Assembly (NCBI RefSeq): GCF_028372415.1
Contig: NC_092875.1
Span: 145,670,856 to 145,734,855 of the forward strand
DNA: 64,000 bases
Reading direction: 5' to 3'
Source of the DNA: Notamacropus eugenii
Taxonomy: Eukaryota; Chordata; Mammalia; Diprotodontia; Macropodidae
Positions 1 through 11,277 of the stretch are shown here, piece after piece (position 1 is the first letter of the stretch; each line of letters begins with the position of its first letter). The translations under genes were made by a program, and so were the position numbers. The notes under the pieces are model-generated. The model was not told where the DNA came from. It saw only the letters and a program-made list of their open reading frames with translations, and made no database searches.

Positions 1-639
1 ACTCTCTCCTGATTCTCCTCCTACCAATAAGACCACTCCTCAGTTTCATTTGCTAAATCTTCACCCAGTGAATATCTTCTAACTGTAAGTGTCTCATAGG
101 GTTCTGCCCTGGGACTTCTTCTCATCTCCTTCTATACTACCATATTTCATCACAAAGTTGTCACAGATTTTATGTCAAAATTTTGCCAAAAACATGGGGT
201 GCAACCATTATGTGAAACTTTTAAAAAATCTGCCTCAAAACTTAAAAATTACATACTACCAAACTGTCTTTGATGAAAGATTAGGATGTACAGAATTCTG
301 GTGAGTATATGTTAAAATTAAATACTGACTATGCCTATGCTGAGAATTCTAGGCTTGTGGTTCACAATGCTAGAGATAAATGTGTATCCACAGGCTTCTG
401 GTAAATGCATTGCAGCTCTCTTTGTCTTTTAAGCATCATGACAAACAATTATATCATGTGATGGTTATACAATGAAAGGTTATAAACCAATTTTTGGACT
501 AAAATCACAAGATGCAATGATTATGGGGTGGGGATAATTATGTGGTGAAATATGGTACTTCATTTGGTGATCTCAACAGCTCTCATGGGTTTAATTACCA
601 TCTCTATGCTAATTATTCTCAGATCTACCTAATCTGCCC
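1..639. other. Intergenic, no recognised feature
   Basis: AT-rich non-coding sequence. No ORF with a recognisable domain, no RNA gene and no repeat I can name. Confidence 0.5.
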
Positions 640-795
640 TAAGGTCTCCACTAACTACATATTTGTTTGCTTATTATCTCCCCATAGCGATTGTGAGCAC
701 CTTGAAGTCAAGGACTGACTTTTGCTTCTTTTTGTACATCCCATGCTTAGCACAGTGCCTGAAACATAGTAAGTAAATAATAAATGTCTATGGAT
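640..795 (+). repeat. L2 LINE 3' tail
   Basis: Matches the ancient L2 3' end: a 'gattgtgagcaccttgaag' type segment, then 'aaggactgac', 'agcacagtgcctg' and 'catagtaagt..aataaatg'. Only the tail is present. Confidence 0.7.
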
Positions 796-1039
796 GTACT
801 GAAAGTATCTGAAGCAAGACTTGAACTCAAGTTTTTCAGATTCTGGAGAGGACAAAACTTCGGTTGTCTTCCCTGAACAATTGCTTTGTGTGAGATTATG
901 TTAGATATAAAGGTATCATTGTTCAACCAGAGGTGAGCAGCGGCCATCTCTAAAGCAATTCTCTAAGGAAAGCTCATAGTCAACAAAGAACATATCAGAT
1001 CAGCAACTCAGAAATGACAAGTACTCACCAGAGTAAATA

Positions 1040-1325
1040 CATGGGGAAACAGTAAAAACAGTAACAACAGCCATCATTCACGTAGCATTTTAAGGTCTAC
1101 AAAGAAGGTTTTCAAGCATTATCTTATTTGACTCTCTCTCTCACACACAAACCTATGAGGTAGTTTGTATTTTTAGTTCTGATTTACAAACGACAAAACT
1201 GAAGCTCAAAGAGGTTCATGGTCAAATAGTTAATAAGTATCTGTGGTGGAATTCAAACTCAGATCTTCCCTTTGCAGTCAAGTCCTGCCTTCTATCCACT
1301 ATGTCAAGCTACACATCAGCTGCTC
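1040..1325 (-). repeat. MIR/CORE-SINE (antisense)
   Basis: Reads as an antisense MIR-type SINE: 'cctatgaggtag', an 'acaaaactgaagctcaaagag' block, then a degraded 'ggaattcaaactcagatct' and 'tatccactatgtc', which is the reverse of the SINE head. A CT/CA-rich stretch interrupts it near 1130-1150. Confidence 0.75.
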
Positions 1326-1544
1326 AGGATGGGAGATTTATCAGACAACTCAGACTTTTAAAAGCATTTAGAAGATGAAAGCAAGAGCAGGTGATTGAAG
1401 ATAAACGCAAAGGCTCAGTGAGATTTTGTTAGAATGGCATCAGAAGCTCTAAAGTTCAGACTGAGCCAAAACTAGCAACAGATGTTAAAAACTCCAAAAA
1501 TGGACTTTCTTGCCTCTGTAAGGAGTAAGAGAATAGCAGAAGAA

Positions 1545-1785
1545 TAATAATAGCTTCCATTTATATGGATGCTTTAAAGTTTACAAACACTTGACATGCA
1601 TGACTGCTCTATTAATCTTTTATAATAATTCTATTAAGTACCATGGATATTGCTATCACCAATTTACAGATGAGGAGACTGAGATTCAAACATGTCTTAC
1701 CAAGTGTCACATAACTGTAAAATATTGGAGGCAGGATTTCGATCGAGTCTTCCTAATGTCATGCCCATTGCTCTTCTTAGAAAAG
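1545..1785 (-). repeat. MIR/CORE-SINE (antisense)
   Basis: Begins 'taataatagcttccattta', contains 'caatttacagatgaggaga', and ends in a degraded 'ggatttcgatcgagtcttc..' block, the usual order of an antisense MIR. Confidence 0.75.
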
Positions 1786-1869
1786 GGACAGATCTTGGAC
1801 AAATTCAACAATCTGAAAGGGAGTCCATGATTACTAGGAGGTGGGCTAGGCTCATAAAATCAAGGCTAC

Positions 1870-2068
1870 GCTAATACAGTGGAAACAGCACTGAATCTGG
1901 AATGAAAAGAACTTAGTTTGCTTAAATTCTGGACTTGCTACTAACTGGTCAAGTGATCTTGGGTGGAGTATTTCAATTTCTCTGGCCTTTTTCCCCATCT
2001 ATAAAATTAGGAGGTTTCACAACATAATGACTAAGGTACCCTCTAGCTCTAAATCTTATGATAATCTC
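1870..2068 (+). repeat. CORE-SINE / MON1-like SINE
   Basis: Sense-strand SINE with a degraded tRNA-like head ('acagtggaaacagcactgaa'), the central 'gtgatcttggg', 'ccccatctataaaat' and the terminal 'ctctagctctaaatcttatgat'. Confidence 0.65.
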
Positions 2069-2084
2069 ATTTCCTCTTTTGACA

Positions 2085-3165
2085 GGGTTATTATAATGCC
2101 ATAACAGGAGAATGTTATAGACATAGTATATTTGGGTTTCATAAAAGTGTTTGACAAAGCCATGATATTCTTGTAGACAAGATGGAGAGATGAGGACTGG
2201 ATAGTGATACAAATAGAAGGATTCAGAACTAGTTGAGTAGCTGGAGCCAAAGAATAGTGATGAATAGATAAATGTCAGCCTAAAAAATGAGAAGTCTAGC
2301 AGGTCTCTAATGGAGTTTCCCAGGGTTCTGTCCTAACCTCTATGGTCTTCAACCTTTTTATCAGTAATTTGGACTAAGTCATAGAATGCAGGTATCAAAT
2401 TCGTAGATGATACAGCTGAGAGGGAAAGCTAATGGACTCGATGACAGAGTCAATACAAAATGATCTTGACAGACTAAATTTAATAATATGGGCTGACTCT
2501 AATAAAATGAAATTCAATATTAAACATGTAAAATCTTGCAAAAGTAATTTCTTAAAAGTAAAGATCAGGGTTAAAAAAAATCATGAGAGGTAAAAAATGA
2601 ACTTAAATTTTAGTGAACCCCAAACCGGGTAAAAATCAACAGGGTAGCCTGGCAACCAAAAAGCTAATCAGTCCTAGCTTGTATTAATAGTATCCAACCA
2701 TCAGAGAGATAATGGCCTTTCCACACTCTGTCCAGGTCAAGTCAGAACATATCTTGAGTTCTATTTTCAGTTCTCAGTGAAACATTTAAAAGGGATAAAA
2801 CTGTTTATGAGCTAGAACACACCCAAAAAGGGTAACTGGCGACTGGATTGTTAAAGGACTGGAAACCATGCTAAAAAAAAAAAATCTGTTGGAGGAATCT
2901 GAGATGTTTTAGCCTAGAGGGAAGGAGATTTAAGAGGTACATAAATATTTGAAGGATTGTCAAAAGAGAAGGGGATTGGACTTGTTCTGCTTAACTCCTG
3001 GGAGAAGAACTAGGAACAATGGGTGAAAGCTGCCAAGAGGCAGAGATATTGTGTTGAAGTGGATAGAGATAGCCAAGAAATTTGAGGGTCTTCCCCTTCC
3101 ACATTGATTCTTTGGGGAAGTCAAACTAGGTCATCTTTTGCCTCAATACTTTCCTAGCCTTTAAT
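2085..3165 (+). mobile_element. CR1/L3-type LINE relic (reverse transcriptase)
   Basis: Decayed non-LTR element of the CR1/L3 group. Reverse-transcriptase motifs are still readable across frameshifts: motif A (VYLGFIKVFDK, near 2120-2158), motif B (GVSQGSVL, near 2311-2334) and motif C (FVDDT, near 2399-2413). The 3' part carries the typical CR1 segment, 'ggactggaaaccatgct' followed by 'gtttagcctagagggaag' and 'ggattggacttgttctgctt'. The 5' half is missing. Later SINEs split it, and its tail resumes at 3682. No open frame survives, so it is inactive. Confidence 0.75.
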
Positions 3166-3169
3166 CGCT

Positions 3170-3430
3170 GAATAGGTGTTGCCTCAGACAAACTGAGATC
3201 TGGAAAAGACCTTAGTTTAAAAAGGCCAGGGACTCCCATTGCCTCTGGGGTCATTGCCAGTCATTTTAATCTATGTCTTGCTACTGGACTCCAATGACTC
3301 TGGAGGAGGGAGTGGGGCTGATGACTTTGTACAGCCCTGTATCACTTAAATCCAATGACTTAGAAGTCAAGACATCACCCTCTGGATGTCATTGATCTTC
3401 CTTGAGAACAGAAGAGGAACAACAGAGAAC
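3170..3430 (+). repeat. SINE 3' part with LINE-A-type tail
   Basis: Partial SINE. The order 'tgctactggactccaatgac', 'tctggaggagggagtgggg', 'ctgatgactttgtacagccc' and 'gatgtcattgatcttccttg' matches the 3' half of the SINEs at 35,553 and 42,021, and the related tails at 29.3 kb and 49.2 kb. The head is lost or unrecognisable. It sits inside the CR1/L3 relic. Confidence 0.65.
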
Positions 3431-3431
3431 T

Positions 3432-3680
3432 AGCCTCAAAGTCAGGAAAGACCTGGGTTCCATTTCTGTCTCTGATCCACCTTGGCCTTGTGTCTCTTGT
3501 GTCACTTCATCTATCAGAGCCTCAGCAACTTTCTAAAACTATAAATTGCAGAGTAGGTACTAATCTGCATGGGTAGAGAGATTTTCCTCACAAGAGTTTT
3601 CTATGTCAATGAAGTCACCTGTCCTGCTCAAAAAAATTAAATTTAATTTAAAAATTAAAAATTAAAAAATTAAAAAAAAC
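3432..3680 (+). repeat. SINE-like fragment plus AT-rich run
   Basis: A SINE-like block (3432-3600) contains 'gtcaggaaagacctgggttc' and 'gagcctcagcaactttctaa'. An A/T simple run follows (about 3630-3680, repeated 'aaaattaaa' units). The family is uncertain. Confidence 0.4.
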
Positions 3681-3681
3681 C

Positions 3682-3775
3682 TTCCTGACAATTAGAGAAT
3701 CAGGCTATCTCAGCAGGTATTGAGTTGTTCATCATTAATATAGCTGTAAGAAGAGCCTGACTGATCACTTGGAAG
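3682..3775 (+). mobile_element. CR1/L3 LINE, continuation of tail
   Basis: 'cttcctgacaattagag' and the following sequence match the CR1/L3 segment that normally lies just downstream of the part ending at 3165. The SINE block at 3170-3680 therefore interrupted one element. Confidence 0.55.
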
Positions 3776-3782
3776 GAAAGAG

Positions 3783-4110
3783 GCAAGCATTTATTAAGTC
3801 ACTGCTATGTGCCCAACCCATATAACCTTATTGCCTCAGTTTCCTCACCTGTAAAATAAGCTGGCAAAGGAAATAGAAAACTGCTTCAATATCTTTGCCA
3901 AGAAAACTCCAAATGGGGTCACAAAGAGTCAGACATGACTGTGCAGCAGACTAAGTAGCAACATATGCCAGGTATGGTGCTAAGTGTTTTATAAATAATA
4001 TGTCTTTGAGGCAGGTGGAGGTTAAATGACTTGCCCAGGGTCACATAGCTAGTGCCTGAGGCTAAATTTGAACTCAGGTCTTCCTGACTGTAGGCCCAGC
4101 ATTCTATGCA
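3783..4110 (-). repeat. MIR/CORE-SINE (antisense), split by a younger SINE
   Basis: Left part 'gcatttattaagtcactgct' (3788 on), right part from 3965 ('gccaggtatggtgctaagtg', then 'aaatgacttgcccagggtca', 'aactcaggtcttcctgactg'). The interruption is the 3' part of a tRNA-SINE at 3815-3962; 'ctatgtgcc' and 'catatgcc' at its edges may be the decayed target duplication. Confidence 0.65.
3815..3962 (+). repeat. tRNA-SINE 3' half with BovB-like tail
   Basis: Contains 'tgcctcagtttcctcacctg', 'atctttgccaagaaaactcc' and 'aaatggggtcacaaagagtc' then 'agacatgact'. The last block resembles the 3' tail of BovB/RTE LINEs (..ggggtcgcaaagagtcggac), so this SINE was probably copied by an RTE enzyme. Confidence 0.75.
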
Positions 4111-4115
4111 GTGTC

Positions 4116-4119
<4 letters not shown>

Positions 4120-4193
<74 letters not shown>

Positions 4194-4232
4194 TTCTCTC
4201 TCTCTCCTTCTCTCTCTTTCTATCTTTCCTCT
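4120..4232. repeat. (CT)n microsatellite
   Basis: Perfect CT repeat from 4120 to about 4180, then an imperfect CT/CTTT stretch. It starts next to the end of the antisense CORE-SINE. Confidence 0.95.
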
Positions 4233-4309
4233 TTCCCACATGTATACATTTATGCACACATATATAGATACATATGCATATGTTTATACACATATGCACA
4301 ATCTCCTTC

Positions 4310-4464
4310 TTCCACTCTATGGTCCCACACAAACTGGCTTTCTTTTTGCTCCCCATGCAACATTTTATTTTCCATCAAAGTGGTTTTCTACAAGCTGTCC
4401 CCCATGCTTGGAATGCGTTCTCTCCTCACCTCCACCTCTTAGCATTTCTATACCCCTCCAAACC
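4310..4464 (+). repeat. L2 LINE, left part
   Basis: L2 3'UTR sequence including 'catgcttggaatgcgttctc' and 'tcctcacctccacctctta'. It is cut at 4464 by an LTR and continues at 4971. Confidence 0.7.
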
Positions 4465-4965
4465 TGTAGCACCAATGTGGTATTCACAGCACTTACCATG
4501 GCCATGAAGATTCTGAATCATGAAATACAACAGACTCTCCACATGGAAGACAGAACCAAAACATTTATTCAGACACCAGAAAGTCAAATCCATTATAGTA
4601 ACAAAGATCTATACACAATAGCAATGCAGAGGGCAACACCATCCCCAGGCCTTCCCCCTGCTAGTCTTCCCAGAAACTAGATCCATTAAACAAATTACAA
4701 ACAAACTCTCACACTCACACTAGCCTGATGCCTGCTTGCCTACATCCTTTCTAGTTCTGACTGCTCTCACTAATTTCCCCTCAGTTCTGCTCTAGATCTA
4801 CCTCTTTCTGTTTCACCTTTCCTGCTCCACTCCTTCAACAAATTCCTCCCACCACAGGCTTCATGTGATTCAAACTCATGTGGCTCAGGCTTCCATGTGA
4901 CTTAAGCAGGTCACATGGGCCTATTAACAAACGGGAAAGATCTTCCCATTTAAATTACCATTACA
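4465..4965 (-). mobile_element. Solo LTR of an endogenous retrovirus, 501 bp
   Basis: Starts TGTAG and ends TTACA on the + strand, so TG..CA ends are intact. The 5-bp sequence aaacc is present on both sides (4460-4464 and 4966-4970), and the flanks are two halves of one L2. On the minus strand an AATAAA signal (complement of 4564-4569) lies about 100 bp from the LTR 3' end, as expected for an R/U5 region, which sets the orientation. No internal retroviral genes adjoin it, so it is a solo LTR left by recombination. A 5-bp duplication is typical of class III (ERVL/MaLR-like) elements; the family is not assigned. Confidence 0.7.
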
Positions 4966-4970
4966 AAACC

Positions 4971-5335
4971 TCAGCTCAAATATCACCTTTTAAAGAAGGT
5001 TAACTTGTTATCTCCAACCTCCCCCCTCCCTACCCCTTCCCCCCTACCTCCCCACCCCCGCAAGGTACTCATGCTCCTCTCCTATTTTACTCTACCTTTA
5101 TTTGGTTATATTATATATATTCTACATTTGTACCTGTTGTCTCTCCTGATAGAGCGTAAGCTTTTCCAATTTATCCTACATACCTTTTTGTATGTACAAA
5201 ATTGTTTGTATGTTATCTCCCTCTTTAGACTGTGAATTTGAGGAAAGTGTCTGCTTTTGCCTTTTGTATCCTCAGAATTTTATATTGTGCCCTGCAAAAC
5301 AGTAAACCCTTTATAAATGCTTTTTGACTTGTCCT
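4971..5335 (+). repeat. L2 LINE, right part
   Basis: Continues the L2 interrupted at 4464: 'ctcagctcaaatatcacctt', a C-rich stretch, then the tail 'tttagactgtgaatttgagg' and 'ccctgcaaaacagtaaaccc'. Confidence 0.7.
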
Positions 5336-5402
5336 GACTCCTTTGTCTTTGTAGCCCCAGAGTTTAGCCTTGTACCTGCCATGCAATAGGCATTTAATAA
5401 AT
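5336..5402 (+). repeat. Second L2 tail copy
   Basis: Another L2-type terminal segment directly after the first ('gtagccccagagtttagcc', 'aggcatttaataaatgtt'). It may be a second truncated insertion or a tail duplication. Confidence 0.5.
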
Positions 5403-5654
5403 GTTTACTATTTTCAAGCTAATTGCTGATTTTGAACATCTACTGCCTGAAGCAAGTATCACAGAGAGATTCAGGACTATTCATGGATATCTCTTTGCTG
5501 AGAACACTGAACTACCGTTACTGGTTTCAGGGCATTCATTATTTGGAGTTACACATACGTGCATGGGCAAACAGGAAAATTACAAGTTTTGAATCAGAGT
5601 GAATTACAAGGTGCTCATTTAATATAAAATTTCTGTATATTTTGCATGCCAGTT

Positions 5655-5765
5655 CAATTAACGAATATTTATCAAGCTCATGCTATATAATGGGCACTGT
5701 GTTAGATGCTAGACGAAGACAATGCAATCTCTGCCCTCAATGAGTTTCTGTTCTACCAAAGGCTT
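5655..5765 (-). repeat. L2 LINE 3' end (antisense)
   Basis: Reads as the reverse of the L2 tail: 'tcaattaacgaatatttatc', 'gggcactgtgttagatgcta', 'ctctgccctcaatgagtt'. Confidence 0.6.
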
Positions 5766-7720
5766 ACTTTTATGTAAACAAGAGAATAAATTAAGATCAT
5801 TTGAGGGGGAAGAGATATCTAAAACAATTGCAGAAGGGGATGTTGAGAAAACGATGATAAAATTTTGGAAGGTATAAAGTCTAGGACGGGTTGGGGAGGG
5901 AAAGGGAAGGAAGGCTAATGATTTTGTTAGTATGGGGAATTCATGTTATGCAACTTGTCCGTATTTTAGAATCTTCAGGAATTGCCAGAAGCACTGAGAG
6001 TAGTGTGCCCATGCTCAAATACTTAATATGTGTCAGAAGCTGGATTTAAATTGAGAGATTTCTTCTTTCAGGGTTGTTTAGGATATAAAGCTCCTTTTAA
6101 AATCCCAGTTTAGATTCGCATGAACTAGATTCAATCATAGGGACATTCCACAGATTATTCTCCACCCAGGATTTTTCCCTGGGAGTATTAAGGGCAAAAA
6201 AAAAAAAATAGATTCTCTCCTTCATTGATGGTGTCTACTTCAAATAGAAACAGAATACTTGGGGCGGGGTGAATATTGACTTGATAAAACACAAATTAGC
6301 ATTACTTATGATGTATCACATTTTTGTTTGTTTTGTTAAACATTTCTCAATCACATTTTAGTCTAGTTCAGGCCACAATCGACAGTTTGGCATTGGCAAG
6401 TATAACAACTCTGCTCCATATTATGGTTCTGTCTCTTTCTGCTTTTTTAGTTGTGTGTGTGCTGGGGGGCAAGGTAGAGGAAGGTCTTCCCTCACTTAGG
6501 GATGTGCTGATAATGTTTAACAATCACCCCTCCAAAAAATGTACACCCAACATACTTTTAAGTTTAATATGAATTATTAATATTTTCTCCATCACTCTTC
6601 TAAGTCTAGACAATTAACAAAAGGATAAAACAAACCCTAATTTGTACTGTTTGATTTCTAAGGTGTTCCTGCTCACACTAAAGATTTAATAACCATCTGG
6701 GGAGATCTTGTCTAGTACACTATAGCCTGGTACACAGAAACTAATCATGGCTCAGGAATTTCTCTTTTCTCTAAGACCTCTCTTCTTCTTTTAGACTAGA
6801 ACTCTTTTGTTGATTGAGTCTCTGTCCAGACGGTCATTTGCCACTATGCTACTGTGCCTCTACTGCTATCATCTCTGGGAACAAGTTGTCTGGGAGGTTA
6901 GAGCATAAAAAAGGGGCCATGGGGATAAGTAAGTTCTTTTCCAAAAAGGGACCCATTTTCACTCCCAGTGTGCCAACTCCAGCCCTACTTGTTTCTCTCC
7001 ACTCAGGTCTTTAGCCATTTCTTGTCTAACAATGGACAGCAGCGTCAGGTTTCAGTGATACTGCTGGTCCTCACCCTTAGACCTCAGCCTTGTGATTCAG
7101 TTTAGAAAGAAGGCCAGCATTCCTAAAGATCAGTAAACAGACACTGGAAATACCCTTTATGATTTTTTGCACTTATACTTTCCGGCAGTGTTTTGTTACG
7201 TATGCAGACCTAGCAGCCTTAGAAATAAACATTAATAATGATATATTTTTAAATGGTGCTCCGGCCAACATTTCCATGCTTAATAAAACCAGCATTGCAT
7301 TTAAAGTTATGAATGCATAATAGCTGCACAATTTGCCTCTACGCATTTCTCTACAACTATTTACTTTATAATATGCTTTGAGATACTCAGCATAAAAGGT
7401 ACTATTGAGGAAAAAAACTGTATTTCATTCTTCTTACTAGCCAATTATTTAGATTGCCCACTCAAGAGGATTAAATTAAGTAAAATTCACCTCTCAGCAA
7501 ATCTCACATAAAGAAAAAATAGACACCAGTGTTACAGTGATGTAGAAAAGATGAAAATTCTGACAAACTGAAACAATGGACTAAGTCCCATGAGATAAAA
7601 TTGAACTAGAATAAATGTAAAGTTCTTCATATAGGCACAAAAATCAATGGCACATGTAATATTCTGTGCAAGATAGTAAAGCTAAGTCTAGTTAGTAATT
7701 AGTGTTTAAATTTTTTTTTT
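5766..7720. other. Intergenic, mostly unassigned
   Basis: No gene seen. A short MIR-like remnant lies near 6005-6055 ('gtcagaagctggatttaaat'), with an A-run at 6197-6208. The stretch 7180-7350 is AT-rich and low in repeats, with several TAAT-type motifs, but nothing in it proves a function. Confidence 0.45.
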
Positions 7721-7736
7721 AAAAGACTGAAGTTTT

Positions 7737-8750
7737 ACCCCAATTGATAAATGGTCGAAGGATATGAACAGGCAATTTCCAGAGGAACAAATTAAAGATA
7801 TCTATAATCATATGAAAAAATGCTCTAAATCACTATTGATTAGAGAGATGAAAATCAAAACAACTGTGAGACACCATATCACACCTTTCAGACTGGCTAA
7901 CATGACAGAACAGTTAGTTGATAAATGTTGGAGAAGATATGGGAGAGTTGGAAGACTAATTCATTCAGTTGGTGGAGCTGTGAGCTGATCCAACCATTCT
8001 GGAAAACAATTTGGAACTGTGCCCAAAGGGCTACAAAAATATGCATACCCCTTGAGCCAGCAATACCACTTCTAGGACTGTATTCCCAAGAGATCAAAAA
8101 AATGGGAAAGGGTCCCACATGTACAAAAATATTTATAGAAGCCCTCTTTGTGGTGGTCAAAAACTGGAAATCAAGGGGATGCCCATCAATTGGGGAATGG
8201 CTGAATAAATTATGGTATATGAATGTAATGAAATACTGTTGCACTATGAGAAACGATGAACAGGAAGACTTCAGAGAGGCCTAGAAAAATTTATGTGATC
8301 TGATCCTGAGCTAAAGGAGCAGAACCAGGAGAACTTTGTGCACAGCAATGACCACAGTGTGCGAGAGTTTTTTCGGGTAGATTTGGAACTTCATTGCAAT
8401 GCAAGGACTTAAAAAAATTCCCAATGGTCTTTTAAGGTAAAATGCCTTCCATACCCAGAGAAAGAACTTTGGAATTCAATCACAGAATGTAGCAGATCAT
8501 TTTCTTTTGTATTATGTTTTGGTTTGTTATATAATTTCTCCCATTCATTTTAATTCTTCTTCACAATGTGATTATAGTGTAAATGTATTTAATAGGAATG
8601 TATGTGTAAAACCTATATAACATTGTATGCCATCTCAGGGAGGCAGTGGGGAGGGAGGGGAAAAAATTCTAAGTTATATGGTAGTGATTGTAGAATACTG
8701 AAAATAAATAAAATTAATAATAAAAAATTTTAAAAATAAACAAAATTTTA
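7737..8750 (+). mobile_element. 5'-truncated L1: ORF2 C-terminus and 3'UTR, with target duplication
   Basis: The 3' kilobase of an L1. The first half keeps the C-terminal ORF2 coding pattern (MNRQFPEEQIKDIYNHMKKC from 7764), but the frame breaks near 7986 and continues shifted to about 8283. It ends in a 3'UTR with a G-rich block (8638-8661) and an A-rich tail. Direct repeats aaaagRctgaagtttt flank it: 7721-7736 (A at the R) and 8751-8766 (G), 15 of 16 identical. Both ends of the insertion are therefore preserved, and the 5' truncation is the usual product of L1 target-primed insertion. It is inactive. Confidence 0.85.
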
Positions 8751-9009
8751 AAAAGGCTGAAGTTTTGGGGGATGGCAAATTCAATATGATTTGATATTTG
8801 ATAGTATGACAGAAAAGAAAACTAAAGGATTCATGAAATACACCCCTCAAAATATTAAGACTCCCTGTTTTAGAGTTCTATTGATGCCTTTTGCTTTTTC
8901 AACAGATGCCGTTCCCAAGCATGCTCACACACTCCCTTTTCCCATTAATAGAACCCTCCACCAATCCACATAGCGTCTGTGTTTGACAGTCTTGGCTACA
9001 TTTGGCATT

Positions 9010-9245
9010 GCTCAGGATCAGCACTATTTTAGTCATCTATATATTGTTTTCCTGGTTCTGCTTTCTTTCCTCTGCATTATTTCATACAAGTCTTCCCCAC
9101 ATTTCTCTGAATCTCTCATATTCCTCAATTTTTTATGGTGAAACAATATTCCTTTGTGCTCATTTGCCATATTTTTTTCAGCCAAACCTGAATTAATGAG
9201 CACTTTGTTTCTAGTTTTTGCCACCATGAAACATGCAGCTACGTC
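9010..9245 (-). mobile_element. L1 3' fragment (antisense)
   Basis: Resembles the same L1 3' region seen antisense at 44.8-45.0 kb: 'ttcctggttctgctttcttt', 'catacaagtcttccccac', 'gtgctcatttgccatatttt' and 'caccatgaaacatgcagct' appear in the same order. Confidence 0.55.
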
Positions 9246-9419
9246 TGTATCTTGATATTTAGGTAAGCTTTCTTTCTCTCTTTCATCTCCCTAAGTAGAA
9301 GGACCACTGCACATGAACAAATAGGTGTCTTTTCTTGTGTAATTCCAAGTTGCATCATTGGAGGCAACATCCAAAAGGAAGAGTCCAGATTCATTGATAT
9401 ATTTCCAGACCAATCTCCC

Positions 9420-9550
9420 ATTTTATATGTGAAGACTCAAAACAGTGAGATGTCTTGTCCAATGTCACAAGCTGGTCAATGAAAGGTAGAGTTAGCATAA
9501 AATGTAGGTCCCCTTCTGCCTCTGATCCAGTGCTCTCCCCACTATGTTAA
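9420..9550 (-). repeat. MIR fragment (antisense)
   Basis: 'cttgtccaatgtcacaagct' followed by a degraded 'ccagtgctctccccactatg' is the antisense MIR core and head order. Confidence 0.55.
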
Positions 9551-10244
9551 CAAATTTCTCTTGAAGAGGAACTCCATCTTCTATGTAAAGTGCTAAAACA
9601 ACTAATTTTCTGACAGGCAGCATGTCACACAATGAATAATTTTTCTCTTTTCTTGTGAATACTGTGGGCATTATTCAGGTCAGATCCACTGGTACAGAAC
9701 AGGTACCTATAAATCCAAGCTGCTGACTTGCTCTGCAGAATCTACAACAATCAATTGTCATCCCTGCTGCAAATAATGATGCATGATTCTTCCTTGAACA
9801 CAGCAGGTAATTGATTCTCTGGTCTGAGGAGGCCCTATGATAATGATGTTTTTCTACCCATGGAGCTGCTCAACTGAACTTACAGTCTTGATTTTAGCTA
9901 AAACTGAGAAAAGAGGTTGTGAATTTTTTTATTGTGTGTCCCAACCTCCCTGGAACAGATGAGTAGCAATGTGTGACTGTGGAAATATTTTTAGTCCTAC
10001 ACATTTATACCATATGGCCATAGCTACACTCACAAAGAAAAGCAGAGAGGCTGCATGATTACTGATGTACCCAGAGCTAGTTGAAAGTCAATTCAGTGAA
10101 TTTAAACAAATAATGACAACTCTTCCTAAATATTCATGATTTTAAAAAAGCCATGGAAGCCCCAAACCATCAATATTCATATTACACCTTCCTGCCTAGT
10201 TCACTTTTGTCTTATGCAGTTAACCCATAGTACCTATTGTCTTT
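9551..10244. other. Intergenic, no recognised feature
   Basis: No gene or nameable repeat. The stretch near 9700-9900 is non-repetitive; its conservation cannot be judged from one sequence. Confidence 0.45.
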
Positions 10245-10395
10245 TGTTTCTAGACTCAACAGACATTTATCAAAGCGTTCTATGTGCCAGTGGCTGTGTT
10301 AGGAGCTGGGAATCCAAAGATAAAATGGTCCCTGACCTCAAGGAGTTTACATTCTACTGGAAACCTACACCACACATATATGTAAGTAAACACAT
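10245..10395 (-). repeat. L2 LINE 3' end (antisense)
   Basis: 'agacatttatcaaagcgttc', 'tgtgttaggagctgggaatc' and 'cctcaaggagtttacattct' are the L2 tail read in reverse. Confidence 0.65.
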
Positions 10396-11277
10396 AGTAA
10401 TACAAAGCAACTTTAAGAGGGAGAAAAATAACAACTAATTATATCAAGATAAACCTCACATCAGAGATGATACCTAAACTACAGGAAGCTAGAGATACTT
10501 TAAGGTAGAAGTAAGAAAGAACACATTGTAGACATATGAAGGACAACATACGCAGGGAATTTCATGAATGAGGAGTAACCAGCAGCCAGTAAACCTATAA
10601 TTGAAAGCACATTATTGTTCTGAATTTTTTGAAACCATTTTACAATCCTTTTTCAATCTTCTATAGAGTTCAATATGATATAATTAAACAGATTAGGAAG
10701 TGGTTGAATTGGATAAACACAGCACTGGCATAATAAGAAATTTCACAAAATTGGAAACAACTAGTTAAAGAAAAAATATAATCCTGACTAATTGCAGAGT
10801 TAAATCAGAAAAGAAGTAAGAAATGAAAAATATCAAAAGGAATAAAAAAAATAATCAATTGTTCTTTACTCCCATTAAACCTAAGGGAATTGTAAAGGAA
10901 AATTTCCCATTATCAGATGGGCAAGGAAAGCTCTTAAGTGATGGCTTAGAAGAGGTAAAGATTTCTGATAATGATTGCTTTCTTTAACTCTGTTTCTACA
11001 CCAGAAAGGTCATCAATCTTCAGAACATTCAACACTTGAGATGTGAGTGCAGGAAGCCACAATATAACATCAAAGGCATTAGCTAGTACTATTGCTTAAC
11101 CAAAAGTCTGTGTTAAAATTGTCAAGCATTGGCAACCATTAAGACATAATGCCACAGTGACCATAATTTTCAAGGAAAAGCTCTGAGCATGTGATCTGAC
11201 AAAAAAATTATTTGGGTTATTGCAACATTGGACCCAAAGATTTGCTATTAAGATTGTTCCAGAAAATTTAATTCAAA
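10396..11277. other. Intergenic, no recognised feature
   Basis: AT-rich, no gene or repeat I can support. Confidence 0.45.

Noticed and set aside
4068..4680. Open frames through the CT repeat region, up to 189 codons
   Set aside because: They translate a (CT)n microsatellite, L2 and an LTR; the Leu/Ser repeats have no biological meaning.
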